Assembly: GCF_029846235.1 (NCBI RefSeq)
Contig: NZ_JARVWP010000030.1
Location: 1 to 50,838, forward strand
Length of the DNA: 50,838 nucleotides
Source of the DNA: Bradyrhizobium sp. CER78
GTDB taxonomy: Bacteria > Pseudomonadota > Alphaproteobacteria > Rhizobiales > Xanthobacteraceae
Reading direction: 5' to 3'
The first letter of the stretch is position 1. The number at the start of each line of letters is the position of its first letter. Under the pieces are notes generated by a model. That model made no database searches. It was not told the DNA's origin and worked only from the letters and a program-made list of their open reading frames with translations. Made by a program: the position numbers and the translations under genes. Below are positions 9,474 to 18,602 of the stretch, piece after piece.

Positions 9474-10259
9474 ATGCCCAAGCTGAAACGGACCGACCAG
9501 GACGAGCGCGCCACCGACTTCGTCGAGGCACTCGATCGTGGCCTGCGCCTGTTGCAGGTGTTCGGCACCGTCACCGGGCCGGCAACGCTGAGCGATCTCG
9601 CGCGCGCTGCCGATTTGCCGCGCGCCACCGCGCGCCGCATCCTGTTCACGCTGGCGCATGGCGGTTTTGTCGCCACCGACGGCAAGCTGTTCACGCTGAC
9701 GCCGCACGTGCTGACGCTGGCGGGCTCGTTCCTGCAATCCAACCAGGTGGTGACGGTATTGCAGCCGGTGCTCGATCGCATCGCGACTGCGGCGCAGGAG
9801 ATTGCTTCGCTTGCGCTGCTCGATGGCGACGACGTGGTGTTCGTCGCGCGCTCGAGCCCGACGCGGGTGTTCTCCGCCGGTCTCGACATCGGCTACCGGC
9901 TGCCGGCGTTCTGCACCTCGGTCGGCCGCGCGATGCTCGGCCGGCTCGATGATGCCGAGCTCGCGGCGCGGCTGAAAGCGATGCGCCGTGAAGCCGTGAC
10001 GCCGCAGACCGTGACTGATCCGAAGAAGCTGCTTGCGACGATCATCGCCGATCGCGCGCAGGGCTATTCACTGGTCGACCGCGAGGCCGAGCCGCATTTC
10101 CGCTCCATCTCGGTGCCGGTGCACCGCTATGACGGCACCATCGTCGCCGCCATCAACATGGGCGCCCATGTCGATCGGGTGCCGGCCAAGGAATTGATCG
10201 ACCGCTTCCTGCCGCTGCTGCGCGAAGGGGCGGAGGATGTGAAGAGCCGGCTGTTGTGA
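9474..10259 (+). CDS. IclR family transcriptional regulator
   Basis: DNA-binding regulator of 261 residues. The N-terminal winged helix-turn-helix covers about residues 15-75 (ALDRGLRLLQVFG, LSDLARAADLPRATARRILFTL). The C-terminal IclR effector-binding domain includes SPTRVFSAGLDIGYRLPAFCTSVGRAML and DREAEPHFRSISVPVHRYDG. This is the PcaR/PcaU/PobR-type pattern, a group often controlling aromatic catabolism. I start it at ATG 9474 (MPKLKRTDQDERATDF); the longer upstream frame runs into the oxygenase promoter and gene. It is divergent from the Rieske and GS-like genes, its probable targets. The effector is probably the pathway substrate or an early intermediate (inferred). Confidence 0.9.
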   Translation: MPKLKRTDQDERATDFVEALDRGLRLLQVFGTVTGPATLSDLARAADLPRATARRILFTLAHGGFVATDGKLFTLTPHVLTLAGSFLQSNQVVTVLQPVLDRIATAAQEIASLALLDGDDVVFVARSSPTRVFSAGLDIGYRLPAFCTSVGRAMLGRLDDAELAARLKAMRREAVTPQTVTDPKKLLATIIADRAQGYSLVDREAEPHFRSISVPVHRYDGTIVAAINMGAHVDRVPAKELIDRFLPLLREGAEDVKSRLL

Positions 10260-10273
10260 CGGCCTTCCCACGT

Positions 10274-10360
10274 CGTCATTGCGAGGAGCGATAGCGACGA
10301 AGCAATCCATGCATTCGCGCGTGTGGAAGGATGGATTGCTTCGCTTCGCTCGCAATGACG
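10274..10360. repeat. Palindromic repeat, CGTCATTGCGAGGAGC family
   Basis: An 87-base element with outer arms CGTCATTGCGAG and CTCGCAATGACG and inner arms GAAGCAATCCAT and ATGGATTGCTTC. It fills the gap between the convergent IclR and boxR genes. The type is widespread in Bradyrhizobium and Rhodopseudomonas intergenic DNA. It may also act as a bidirectional terminator. Confidence 0.8.
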
Positions 10361-10380
10361 GGGATAGCTTGCGCGTAAGG

Positions 10381-11289
10381 CTACAGCGCCACGCTGCGCA
10401 GCCCGAAACTGCGCGCCTCGTTCTGCAACACCGGCCGCACCGAATCGATCAGCCGCGCGGCGGCGGCATCGACCGAGAGCCCGGCGGTGTCGACCACTGC
10501 CGATGCGCGAGCATAGAGTGGTTCGCGGCTGACCAAAATGTTACGCAATTCGGCCATCGCCGAGCGGTCGTCGGCCATCGGGCGCAGGTCGCCCTGGCGG
10601 CGGACGCGGGCCATGTGCTCTTCCGGCTCGGCCTTCAGCCAGATCGTGTAGAACGACGACAGGATCAGATCGAAGGTCAAAGCCTCGGAGACGATGCCGC
10701 CGCCGGTCGCCAGCACCATCAATTCCTTGCGCGCCAGCAATTGCGTCAGCGCGGCCTGCTCCATGCGGCGAAAGCCTTCCTGGCCGTATAGCGCGATGAT
10801 CTCGGCGACAGAGAGGCCGTTCTGCGCCTCGATCTCCTTGTTGAGCTCGACGAAGCTCCAGCCGATCTTCTTCGCCAACATCCGCCCCAGCGTGGTCTTG
10901 CCGGCGCCGCGCAGGCCGATCAGCGCGATGCCGGAGAACGAGGCGCGGCGCGGCGCCAGCGGGCTGCTGCCGGCGAGCATGTCCTTGGCCTGCGCGATCT
11001 GGTTCGGTGAGGCCTTGCGCAGGAGATCGCGGATCACGGCCCAGTCGGGAACGGGCTCGCTGGACGGGATCAGGTCCTCGAGATGCGCGCCCATCGCGCC
11101 TGCGACACGGCGCAGCAGCACGATCGAGACATTGCCTTTGCCGCTTTCGAGTTGGGCGATGTAGCGTTCGGAAATGCCGGAGACCTTGGCGAGCACCTTG
11201 CGCGACATGCCGCGCAGGGCGCGCATCGTGCGCACCCGCTGGCCGAGCTGTTCGAGGAAGTCGGTTTCCGGATCGTTGGCTGCGGTCAT
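10381..11289 (-). CDS. boxR: BoxR/BzdR-type regulator: XRE helix-turn-helix fused to a shikimate-kinase-like domain
   Basis: Two-domain transcription factor of 302 residues. An XRE-type helix-turn-helix covers residues 14-72 (MSRKVLAKVSGISERYIAQLESG). A linker follows, then a shikimate-kinase-like domain from about 118 with P-loop GLRGAGKTT (125-133), YGQEGFRRMEQAAL and ATGGGIV. In BoxR and BzdR the kinase-like domain binds benzoyl-CoA and releases repression of benzoate genes. The same domain order and the adjoining benzoate-CoA ligase and boxCB genes make the assignment strong. The P-loop is retained, but the kinase activity is thought to be lost in this family. It is divergent from the ligase gene. 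A matching TGCA-N6-TGCA site lies before boxC. Confidence 0.92.
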   Translation of the reverse strand: MTAANDPETDFLEQLGQRVRTMRALRGMSRKVLAKVSGISERYIAQLESGKGNVSIVLLRRVAGAMGAHLEDLIPSSEPVPDWAVIRDLLRKASPNQIAQAKDMLAGSSPLAPRRASFSGIALIGLRGAGKTTLGRMLAKKIGWSFVELNKEIEAQNGLSVAEIIALYGQEGFRRMEQAALTQLLARKELMVLATGGGIVSEALTFDLILSSFYTIWLKAEPEEHMARVRRQGDLRPMADDRSAMAELRNILVSREPLYARASAVVDTAGLSVDAAAARLIDSVRPVLQNEARSFGLRSVAL

Positions 11290-11466
11290 GATCCCTGTGC
11301 GACGCGCGGTCCTGACTGAATCAGGTCCAATGGTTTAGGAAACATAGTGCCGATAAGGATTGACAGCAAGCCAAGCTGGTGGCTTTGTATGAATTATAAT
11401 TCTTAAATTCACAGGAGAGGGAAGCGTGGCGCGTCTGGGTCCCAAGAAAGGTCCAAGGAGCGGGGC
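11290..11466. promoter_or_regulatory. boxR / benzoate-CoA ligase divergent promoter region
   Basis: The region contains a perfect 12-base palindrome, GAATTATAATTC (11391-11402). A TTGACA (11360-11365) could serve as a -35 box with TTGTAT (11385-11390, 19-base spacer) for the ligase gene. A purine-rich AGGTCCAAGGAG precedes the ATG at 11467. No TGCA-N6-TGCA motif is present here, so how BoxR acts at this promoter, if it does, is not clear. Confidence 0.35.
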
Positions 11467-13008
11467 ATGACTTACAACGCGGTCTCCTGGCTGCTCGACC
11501 GCAACGTCGACGAAGGCCGCGGCGATAAGGTCGTGTTCGACGATACGGTGTCGCAGATCACCTATGGCCAGTTGCAGCAGCAGACCCGGCGGGTCGGCAA
11601 CATGTTGCGCCGGCTCGGCGTCCGCCGCGAAGAGCGGGTTGCCATGATCATGCTGGATACGGTCGATTTCCCGATCGTGTTCCTCGGCGCGATCCGCGCC
11701 GGCGTGGTGCCGGTGCCGCTCAACACGCTGCTGACCGCGGAGCAATACGCCTACATCCTCAGTGATTGCCGCGCGCGCGTGCTGTTCATCTCCGAGGCGC
11801 TGCTGCCGGTCGTGAAGGACGTCATCGCGCGCATGCCCGACCTCGAGCATGTCGTGGTCTCCGGCCAGGATGCACATGGCCACAAGAAACTGTCTGACGA
11901 AATCGCGCGCGAGAGCGATGTGTTCGCGACCGCGCCGACCCATGCCGACGAGCCGGCATTCTGGCTCTATTCGTCGGGCTCGACCGGCATGCCGAAGGGC
12001 GTGCGGCATCTGCATTCCAACCTCGCCGCGACAGCGGAGACCTATGCGAAACAGGTGCTCGGCATCCGCGAGGATGACGTCGGCCTGTCGGCGGCAAAAC
12101 TGTTCTTCGCCTATGGGCTTGGCAATGCGCTGACCTTCCCGATGTCGGTCGGCGCCAGCACGGTGCTCAACTCCGAGCGGCCGACGCCGGCGCTGATGTT
12201 CGCGCTGATGAACAAGTATCACCCGAGCATCTTCTTCGGCGTGCCGACCCTGTTCGCGGCAATGCTGAACGACGAGGCGACCAAGGCGCAGTCCTGCGGC
12301 AATCGCCTGCGCGTCTGCACATCCGCCGGTGAAGCGCTGCCGGAATCGGTCGGCAATGCCTGGCGCGCGCGGTTCGGCGTCGACATTCTCGACGGCGTCG
12401 GCTCGACCGAGCTGTTGCACATCTTCCTGTCGAATGCGCCCGGCGACATCAGATACGGCTCCTCCGGCCGTCCGGTGCCCGGCTACAAGGTGCGGCTGGT
12501 CAACGAGGCTGGTGCCGACGTCGCGGACGGAGAGATCGGCGAGCTCCTGGTCGACGCGCCTTCGGCCGGCGAGAGTTACTGGAATCAGCGCGCCAAGAGC
12601 CGCGCCACTTTCGAGGGCGCCTGGACCCGCACCGGCGACAAATACACCCGCGATGCGGACGGCCGTTACACCTTCTGCGGCCGTGCCGACGACATGTTCA
12701 AGGTCTCGGGCATCTGGGTCTCGCCGTTCGAGGTGGAGAGCGCGCTGATCACCCATCCTGCAGTGCTGGAAGCAGCCGTCGTGCCGGAGGCCGATCCGGA
12801 AGGGCTGTTGAAGCCGAAGGCCTATGTGGTGCTGCGCCCCGAGAGTTCGGCCGAAGGCCTGCACGAGGCGCTGAAGGAGCACGTCAAGCAGAAGATCGGT
12901 CCGTGGAAATATCCGCGCTGGATCGATGTCGTCGACAATCTGCCGAAGACGGCGACGGGTAAGATCCAGCGGTTCAAGTTGCGGGATGGTGAAGGCGCAA
13001 AGCACTGA
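11467..13008 (+). CDS. bclA: Benzoate-CoA ligase
   Basis: AMP-forming acyl-CoA synthetase of 513 residues that activates benzoate to benzoyl-CoA, the committed step for the box pathway. The ATP-binding P-loop YSSGSTGMPKGVRH is near residues 165-178. DGVGSTELLHIFLSN, a benzoate-CoA-ligase-type acyl-binding block, lies near 310-325. YTRDADGRYTFCGRADDMFKVSGIWVSPFEVE marks the hinge, and the catalytic lysine lies in LPKTATGKIQR at about residue 499. Length fits the family (about 510-530). The gene has a good ribosome site, is divergent from boxR, and is followed by a palindromic repeat, an alpha/beta hydrolase and boxC. A 4-hydroxybenzoate preference cannot be excluded, but the box context favours benzoate. 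Confidence 0.92.
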   Translation: MTYNAVSWLLDRNVDEGRGDKVVFDDTVSQITYGQLQQQTRRVGNMLRRLGVRREERVAMIMLDTVDFPIVFLGAIRAGVVPVPLNTLLTAEQYAYILSDCRARVLFISEALLPVVKDVIARMPDLEHVVVSGQDAHGHKKLSDEIARESDVFATAPTHADEPAFWLYSSGSTGMPKGVRHLHSNLAATAETYAKQVLGIREDDVGLSAAKLFFAYGLGNALTFPMSVGASTVLNSERPTPALMFALMNKYHPSIFFGVPTLFAAMLNDEATKAQSCGNRLRVCTSAGEALPESVGNAWRARFGVDILDGVGSTELLHIFLSNAPGDIRYGSSGRPVPGYKVRLVNEAGADVADGEIGELLVDAPSAGESYWNQRAKSRATFEGAWTRTGDKYTRDADGRYTFCGRADDMFKVSGIWVSPFEVESALITHPAVLEAAVVPEADPEGLLKPKAYVVLRPESSAEGLHEALKEHVKQKIGPWKYPRWIDVVDNLPKTATGKIQRFKLRDGEGAKH

Positions 13009-13068
13009 GGCGTCCAGTGAGCAGCTGTGTGCGTAGGCGTTCCCGTGAGGTGAGTACCCTGGACAGGC

Positions 13069-13257
13069 TCCCTCCCCCCTTGCGGGGGAGGGTTGGGGAG
13101 AGGGGTAAGCCCCGGGCGCCGACGCCTGAGATCAAGCGCTGCCGCATCAACAACTCTTACAACGTCATCGGACAGCGCAGCGCTGTTGTCATCCTTCGTC
13201 GTGCAGCGGAGCAAGCGGCACCCCTCTCCCTGCCCCCCCCCGCAAGGGGGAGGGAAT
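13069..13257. repeat. Long imperfect inverted repeat (CTCCCTCCCCCCTTGCGGGGGAGGG type)
   Basis: The left arm begins CTCCCTCCCCCCTTGCGGGG near 13069 and the right arm ends CCCCCCGCAAGGGGGAGGGA at 13257. About 100 bases of unrelated centre separate them. It belongs to the same family as 32718-32958, sharing CGGAGCAAGCGG before the right arm and a left-side GTGAGGTGAG. It lies between the ligase gene and the hydrolase gene. Confidence 0.7.
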
Positions 13258-13306
13258 GAGAGAGCCGTTGTTGCGTCGCTCGCATGTTGAGAGAACGGAG
13301 CTTCAC

Positions 13307-14113
13307 ATGACCCTTTCACCCACCGGCTTCCTCACCATCGACGGCGCCGATCTCGAATACCGCATGATCGGTCCGTCACCCGAGACAGCTCCGACCATCG
13401 TGATGCTGCATGAAGGTCTCGGCTGCGTCGGACTGTGGGGCGACTTCCCCGAGAAGCTGCAGGCGGCGACCGGCGCCGGCGTGTTCGCCTATTCGCGCGC
13501 CGGCTATGGCGCGTCGTCGCCGGCAAGACTGCCGCGTCCGGTCGACTACATGCATCGCGAGGCGCTCGACGTGCTGCCGAAGCTGCTCGACCGGGTCGGT
13601 TTCCGCCGCGGCCTGCTGCTCGGCCATTCCGACGGTGCCTCGATTGCCGCAATCTATGCCGGCGCGCATCAGGATCATCGCCTGCACGGGCTCGCGCTGC
13701 TCGCGCCGCACTTCATCGTCGAGGACATCTCGGTGCACTCGATCGCCGAGATCAAGACCGCGTACGAGACCACCAACCTGAAGGAGAAGCTCGGGCGTTG
13801 GCACAAGGATGTCGACAACGCCTTCTATGGCTGGAACGGCGCCTGGCTCGATCCGAAATTCCGCGATTGGGATATCTCCGAATATCTCGCCTATATCCGC
13901 GTGCCCGTGCTGATCGTGCAGGGCGCGGATGATCAATACGGCACGATGCGCCAGGTCGAGATCGCCCAGGAGGAGTGCTATTGCCCGGTCGATGTCGCCG
14001 CGATCGCCGGCGCCGGCCACTCGCCGCACCGCGAGGCCCCCGCGGTGACGCTGGACGCGGTCACCGAATTCGCTCGCGCTGCGTTGCGCGACGACCCGGC
14101 TCTGGCGGCCTGA
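13307..14113 (+). CDS. Alpha/beta hydrolase in the benzoate cluster
   Basis: Predicted 268-residue alpha/beta-fold hydrolase. The nucleophile elbow is GHSDGAS (LLLGHSDGASIA), the oxyanion region is VMLHEGLGCVGLWGDFPE, an acidic residue lies in VQGADDQYGT and the catalytic histidine in GAGHSPHREAP. The ATG at 13307 is preferred because the longer frame runs through the palindromic repeat. Hydrolases of this kind accompany many box clusters. A role in hydrolysing a CoA or aromatic ester, or in recycling a stalled CoA thioester, is inferred and not proven. It lies between the ligase gene and boxC on the same strand. Confidence 0.8.
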   Translation: MTLSPTGFLTIDGADLEYRMIGPSPETAPTIVMLHEGLGCVGLWGDFPEKLQAATGAGVFAYSRAGYGASSPARLPRPVDYMHREALDVLPKLLDRVGFRRGLLLGHSDGASIAAIYAGAHQDHRLHGLALLAPHFIVEDISVHSIAEIKTAYETTNLKEKLGRWHKDVDNAFYGWNGAWLDPKFRDWDISEYLAYIRVPVLIVQGADDQYGTMRQVEIAQEECYCPVDVAAIAGAGHSPHREAPAVTLDAVTEFARAALRDDPALAA

Positions 14114-14160
14114 CATTTCCTGCCGGTGTTAGGCCATTGGCCGAGCGAGCGATTTTCCCA

Positions 14161-14275
14161 AACATGAAACAAAATGCATGTTTTTGCGCTTTGAACTGGA
14201 CTAGATTGAAAACATGCACTATTGTGCATGACGACAAAGACGAAGCTTCAAACGAACAACAGGTAAGGGTGGCCC
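14161..14275 (+). promoter_or_regulatory. boxC promoter region with BoxR-type TGCA operator
   Basis: TGCA tetramers occur at 14175-14178, 14215-14218 and 14225-14228. The last two form TGCA-CTATTG-TGCA, the TGCA-N6-TGCA arrangement reported for BzdR/BoxR operators. ACATGCACTATTGTGCATG is also an almost complete palindrome. The AT-rich stretch between the sites could hold the promoter (for example TTGAAC at 14191 or TAGATT at 14202), but no clear pair stands out. AACAACAGGTAAGGG precedes the ATG at 14276. Confidence 0.6.
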
Positions 14276-15964
14276 ATGGCTGGTGACGATCGCGTCCTTG
14301 CAGGCGGGGCGAAGTACATCGATTTCCAGACCGAGCCGTCGCGCTACCGGCACTGGAAGCTCGACGTCGCTGGCGACGTCGCGACGCTGACCATGGACGT
14401 CGACGAGAACGCCGGCCTGTTCGAGGGCTATCAGCTCAAGCTCAATTCCTACGATCTCGGCGTCGACATCGAGCTGGCGGACGCCGTGCAGCGGCTGCGC
14501 TTCGAGCATCCCGAGGTGAAGGTCGTGGTGATGCGCTCCGGTAAGAACCGGGTGTTCTGCGCCGGCGCCAACATCCGCATGCTGGCGGGTTCGACCCACG
14601 CCCACAAGGTCAATTTCTGCAAGTTCACCAACGAGACCCGCAACGGCCTGGAAGATTCCAGCGAGAATTCCGGCCAGAGCTTCATCACCGTCGTCAACGG
14701 CACTGCGGCCGGCGGCGGCTATGAGCTCGCGCTCGCGACCGATCACATCATGATGGCCGATGACGGCGCCGCCGCCGTCGCGCTGCCGGAAGTGCCGCTG
14801 CTCGCGGTGCTGCCGGGCACCGGCGGCCTCACCCGCGTCGTCGACAAGCGCAAGGTGCGCCGCGACCACGCCGATTTCTTCTGCACCATCGAGGAAGGCA
14901 TCAAGGGCAAGCGCGCGGTGCAATGGCGGCTGGTCGACGAGATCGCGCCGAACTCCAAGCTCGAGGGCAAGCTTGCCGAGCGCGTCAAGGAATTCGTCGC
15001 GAAGTCGAAGCGCAACGGCGCCGGCAAGGGCCTCGCGCTGACGCAGCTCGACCGCACCATCGATGACAGCGCGATCCGCTATGGCTTCGTCAGCGTCGAC
15101 ATCGATCGCGCGGCGCGCATCGCCACCATCTCGATCAAGGCGCCGGAAACCACCGCGCCCGCCGACATCGACGGCATGGTCGCGCAGGGCGCCTCGTTCT
15201 GGCCGCTGCAGGTCGCCCGCGAGCTCGACGATGCGATCCTGCATCTGCGCATCAACGAGCTCGAGATCGCGATGCTGGTGTTCAAGAGCCATGGCGACCG
15301 CGCCAACGTCGTGTCCTATGACGCGTTCCTGGAGACCAACAAGGCACACTGGCTGGTCAACGAAATCAGGCATTACTGGAAGCGCGTGCTCAAGCGCATC
15401 GACGTCACCTCGCGCACGCTGGTGACGCTGGTCGAGCCCGGCTCCTGCTTCGTCGGCACCCTCGCCGAACTCGTGTTCGCCGCGGACCGCTCCTACATGC
15501 TGATCGGCCAGAAGCAGGGCGACAACCGTCCGCCGCCGGCGATCGAACTGACCGCGATGAATTTCGGGCCGTACCCGATGAGCCACGGCCTGACCCGGCT
15601 GCAATCGCGCTTCCAGGCCGATCCGTCGGATCTCGAGCGCGCGCAAGGCGCGATCGGCAAGGCGCTAGACGCCGAGGAGGCCGAGGAGCTCGGCCTCGTC
15701 ACCTTCGCGCTCGACGATATCGACTGGGACGACGAGGTCCGCGTGTTCTTCGAGGAACGCACCTCATTCTCGCCCGACGGCCTCACTGGCATGGAAGCCA
15801 ATCTGCGCTTCGTCGGGCCGGAGACCATGGAATCGAAGATCTTCTCGCGCCTCACCGCGTGGCAGAACTGGATCTTCCAGCGGCCCAACGCGGTCGGCGA
15901 AGACGGCGCGCTGCGCCGCTACGGCACCGGCCAGAAGGCGCAATTCGACATGACGCGAGTGTAG
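14276..15964 (+). CDS. boxC: Benzoyl-CoA-dihydrodiol lyase BoxC
   Basis: Ring-cleaving lyase of the aerobic hybrid benzoate pathway: it hydrolytically opens 2,3-epoxybenzoyl-CoA to 3,4-dehydroadipyl-CoA semialdehyde and formate. At 562 residues it is the usual BoxC length, about twice a normal crotonase. The N-terminal crotonase part shows KNRVFCAGANIRML and NGTAAGGGYELALATDHIMMADDGAAAVALPEVPLLAVLPGTGGL, split here by natural domain boundaries. The C-terminal half is degenerate crotonase with EPGSCFVGTLAELVFAADRSYML. The gene is preceded by the TGCA operator and followed by boxB, with a palindromic repeat between. Very probably real and active. Confidence 0.95.
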   Translation: MAGDDRVLAGGAKYIDFQTEPSRYRHWKLDVAGDVATLTMDVDENAGLFEGYQLKLNSYDLGVDIELADAVQRLRFEHPEVKVVVMRSGKNRVFCAGANIRMLAGSTHAHKVNFCKFTNETRNGLEDSSENSGQSFITVVNGTAAGGGYELALATDHIMMADDGAAAVALPEVPLLAVLPGTGGLTRVVDKRKVRRDHADFFCTIEEGIKGKRAVQWRLVDEIAPNSKLEGKLAERVKEFVAKSKRNGAGKGLALTQLDRTIDDSAIRYGFVSVDIDRAARIATISIKAPETTAPADIDGMVAQGASFWPLQVARELDDAILHLRINELEIAMLVFKSHGDRANVVSYDAFLETNKAHWLVNEIRHYWKRVLKRIDVTSRTLVTLVEPGSCFVGTLAELVFAADRSYMLIGQKQGDNRPPPAIELTAMNFGPYPMSHGLTRLQSRFQADPSDLERAQGAIGKALDAEEAEELGLVTFALDDIDWDDEVRVFFEERTSFSPDGLTGMEANLRFVGPETMESKIFSRLTAWQNWIFQRPNAVGEDGALRRYGTGQKAQFDMTRV

Positions 15965-15976
15965 AGGCGAATACCG

Positions 15977-16082
15977 CCGTTATCCTGAGGTGCGAGTGCT
16001 TGCGAGCCTCGAAGGATGATTGGAGGCAAGAATGCCAGACAAGCATCCTTCGAGACGCGCTACGCGCTCCTCAGGATGACGG
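15977..16082. repeat. Palindromic repeat between boxC and boxB
   Basis: A 106-base element with arms CCGTTATCCTGAGG and CCTCAGGATGACGG and internal CTTGCGAGCCTCGAAGGATG / CATCCTTCGAGACGCGC. It belongs to the family of 5841-5941, 6022-6143 and 47262-47402. Within the boxCB transcript it could form a stable hairpin and set the ratio of the two products. Confidence 0.8.
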
Positions 16083-16128
16083 TTGAGCAAGACGCGATAC
16101 GCACCGAAACGATACTAAGGAGCACGCC

Positions 16129-17580
<1,452 letters not shown>

Positions 17581-17587
17581 TCCGCTC

Positions 17588-17636
17588 GAGCATGATCCGG
17601 AAAAGTGTGATGCGGTTTTCCGAAGAGATCGTGCTC
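17588..17636. repeat. Palindromic repeat, CATGATCCGGAAAA family
   Basis: A 49-base inverted repeat: GAGCATGATCCGGAAAA, a short centre, then TTTTCCGAAGAGATCGTGCTC. This short palindrome is very common between genes in Bradyrhizobium and relatives. It directly follows boxB. Confidence 0.8.
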
Positions 17637-17706
17637 AAACAAAAAACTGGATCGTGATGCGGATCGCATCATGATCCGACAGTTCCTCTCCTCCCGGAGG
17701 GGCCGG

Positions 17707-17751
17707 AAAGGGGTGAGCCGAGAAGGTCCTGGTTCGCCCCTTTTCTTTTTT
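17707..17751 (+). terminator. Rho-independent terminator after boxB
   Basis: Stem AAAGGGGTGAGCC (17707-17719) pairs with GGTTCGCCCCTTT (17731-17743), including G-U pairs, across an 11-base loop. A T-rich tract TTTTCTTTTTT (17741-17751) follows. It ends the boxCB transcript. The complementary face is less T-rich, so it mainly serves the plus strand. Confidence 0.75.
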
Positions 17752-17777
17752 GGCCAGATGCCGGTACGAAGTCGGCC

Positions 17778-18074
17778 TCAATCGTCATTTGCAAGTTCGT
17801 CGGGCCACATCTGCGCGCCGTGAAGCACGCGCAAGATGCGAACAGTCTCACCGTCGACAAGGTACGCCGCGACATAAGGTGTGCGCGGGATGACCAACTC
17901 GCGCGTGCCGGCGACTCGTCCGGGCCGACCACTGTCAGGAAAGTCGAGCAGGCGCCGCGCGGCATCGGCAATCCGCTCGTCAACATGAACCGCAGCAAGT
18001 GGGTTCTCGGCTTCGATGTAACTGAAAATGTCGTCGCGATCGGACAACGCGAAGCGCGACCAGACGAGCTTCAC
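17778..18074 (-). CDS. RelE/ParE-family toxin
   Basis: Small basic toxin of 98 residues. The order MKLVWSRFALSDRDDIFSYIEAENP, then RIADAARRLLDFPDSGRPGRVAGTRELVIPRTPYVAAYLV and a closing VRILRVLHGAQMWP is the standard ParE/RelE layout, with the GR-x-x-GTREL loop and VLHGAQ-W end. ParE members block DNA gyrase and RelE members cut ribosomal mRNA; sequence alone does not settle which. Its start overlaps the antitoxin stop as ATGA (18071-18074), so translation is coupled to the antitoxin. Confidence 0.88.
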   Translation of the reverse strand: MKLVWSRFALSDRDDIFSYIEAENPLAAVHVDERIADAARRLLDFPDSGRPGRVAGTRELVIPRTPYVAAYLVDGETVRILRVLHGAQMWPDELANDD

Positions 18075-18379
18075 CGCTTAGGCTCAGCCGCTTTTCGAAT
18101 CGCGGCGGCACGACGTTGCGCGAAGTGCGCTTTGACCTCGGAATCATCGAGACTGGGCCGTGTATCCGCCAGGGCCTGGCGCACCTTCTCGCGAAACCAG
18201 CTGTCGTAGGCTTGGCTGTTGCTTACGAGTTCCAGTGGAAGCATCCCTTCATTGGCCGTGCGCGTCAGCAGGATCCGCACGGCGTCGGATACCGTGAGGC
18301 CCATGTTTTCTAGAACCGCAGTAGCCTTTTCCTTTACGTCCGCATCAATGCGGGTTTGGATCAGGGCATTTGACGCCAT
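18071..18379 (-). CDS. RelB/DinJ-family antitoxin
   Basis: Antitoxin of 102 residues, first gene of the toxin-antitoxin operon. The N-terminal ribbon-helix-helix (ALIQTRIDADVKEKATAVLENMGLTVSDAVRILLTR, about residues 4-40) is the RelB/DinJ DNA-binding domain. The charged C-terminal half should wrap the toxin. The ATG at 18379 has an ideal AAGGAGG ribosome site; the longer frame to 18769 is antisense to the next gene region and is rejected. It probably represses its own promoter through the three phased half-sites at 18402-18430. Confidence 0.88.
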   Translation of the reverse strand: MASNALIQTRIDADVKEKATAVLENMGLTVSDAVRILLTRTANEGMLPLELVSNSQAYDSWFREKVRQALADTRPSLDDSEVKAHFAQRRAAAIRKAAEPKR

Positions 18380-18401
18380 AGCACCCCTCCTTATTCGCAA
18401 C

Positions 18402-18430
18402 CAAATGTAATGCATTTGAATGACAAATGC
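18402..18430 (-). promoter_or_regulatory. Triple phased operator of the toxin-antitoxin operon
   Basis: Three alternating half-sites CAAATG (18402-18407), GCATTTG (18412-18418) and CAAATGC (18424-18430) have centres 11 bases apart, giving two overlapping inverted repeats that share the middle arm. The array lies 23-51 bases upstream of the antitoxin ATG, where a ribbon-helix-helix autorepressor would bind. The function is inferred from position and symmetry. Confidence 0.6.
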
Positions 18431-18602
18431 CAGAGGTGCCACAACCTGTGGCAGGAGCTGAGCACTGCGGCTAATTCGGCTCTCGGCGCGTCCATTGCCC
18501 TGCATGATCAAAGAAGGCGCCACGCTCCCAGCGAGGCGCCTCTTATCACCGTCCCGCTGATCGGCGCGCGGGAATGCCTGATGCTTGTGAGAGTCGCGGT
18601 TG

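Noticed and set aside
11290..11466. BoxR box in the boxR-bclA intergenic region
   Set aside because: No TGCA-N6-TGCA arrangement is present; only an unrelated GAATTATAATTC palindrome.
11335..13005. 556-residue minus-strand frame opposite benzoate-CoA ligase
   Set aside because: Composition artefact antisense to a clear acyl-CoA synthetase.
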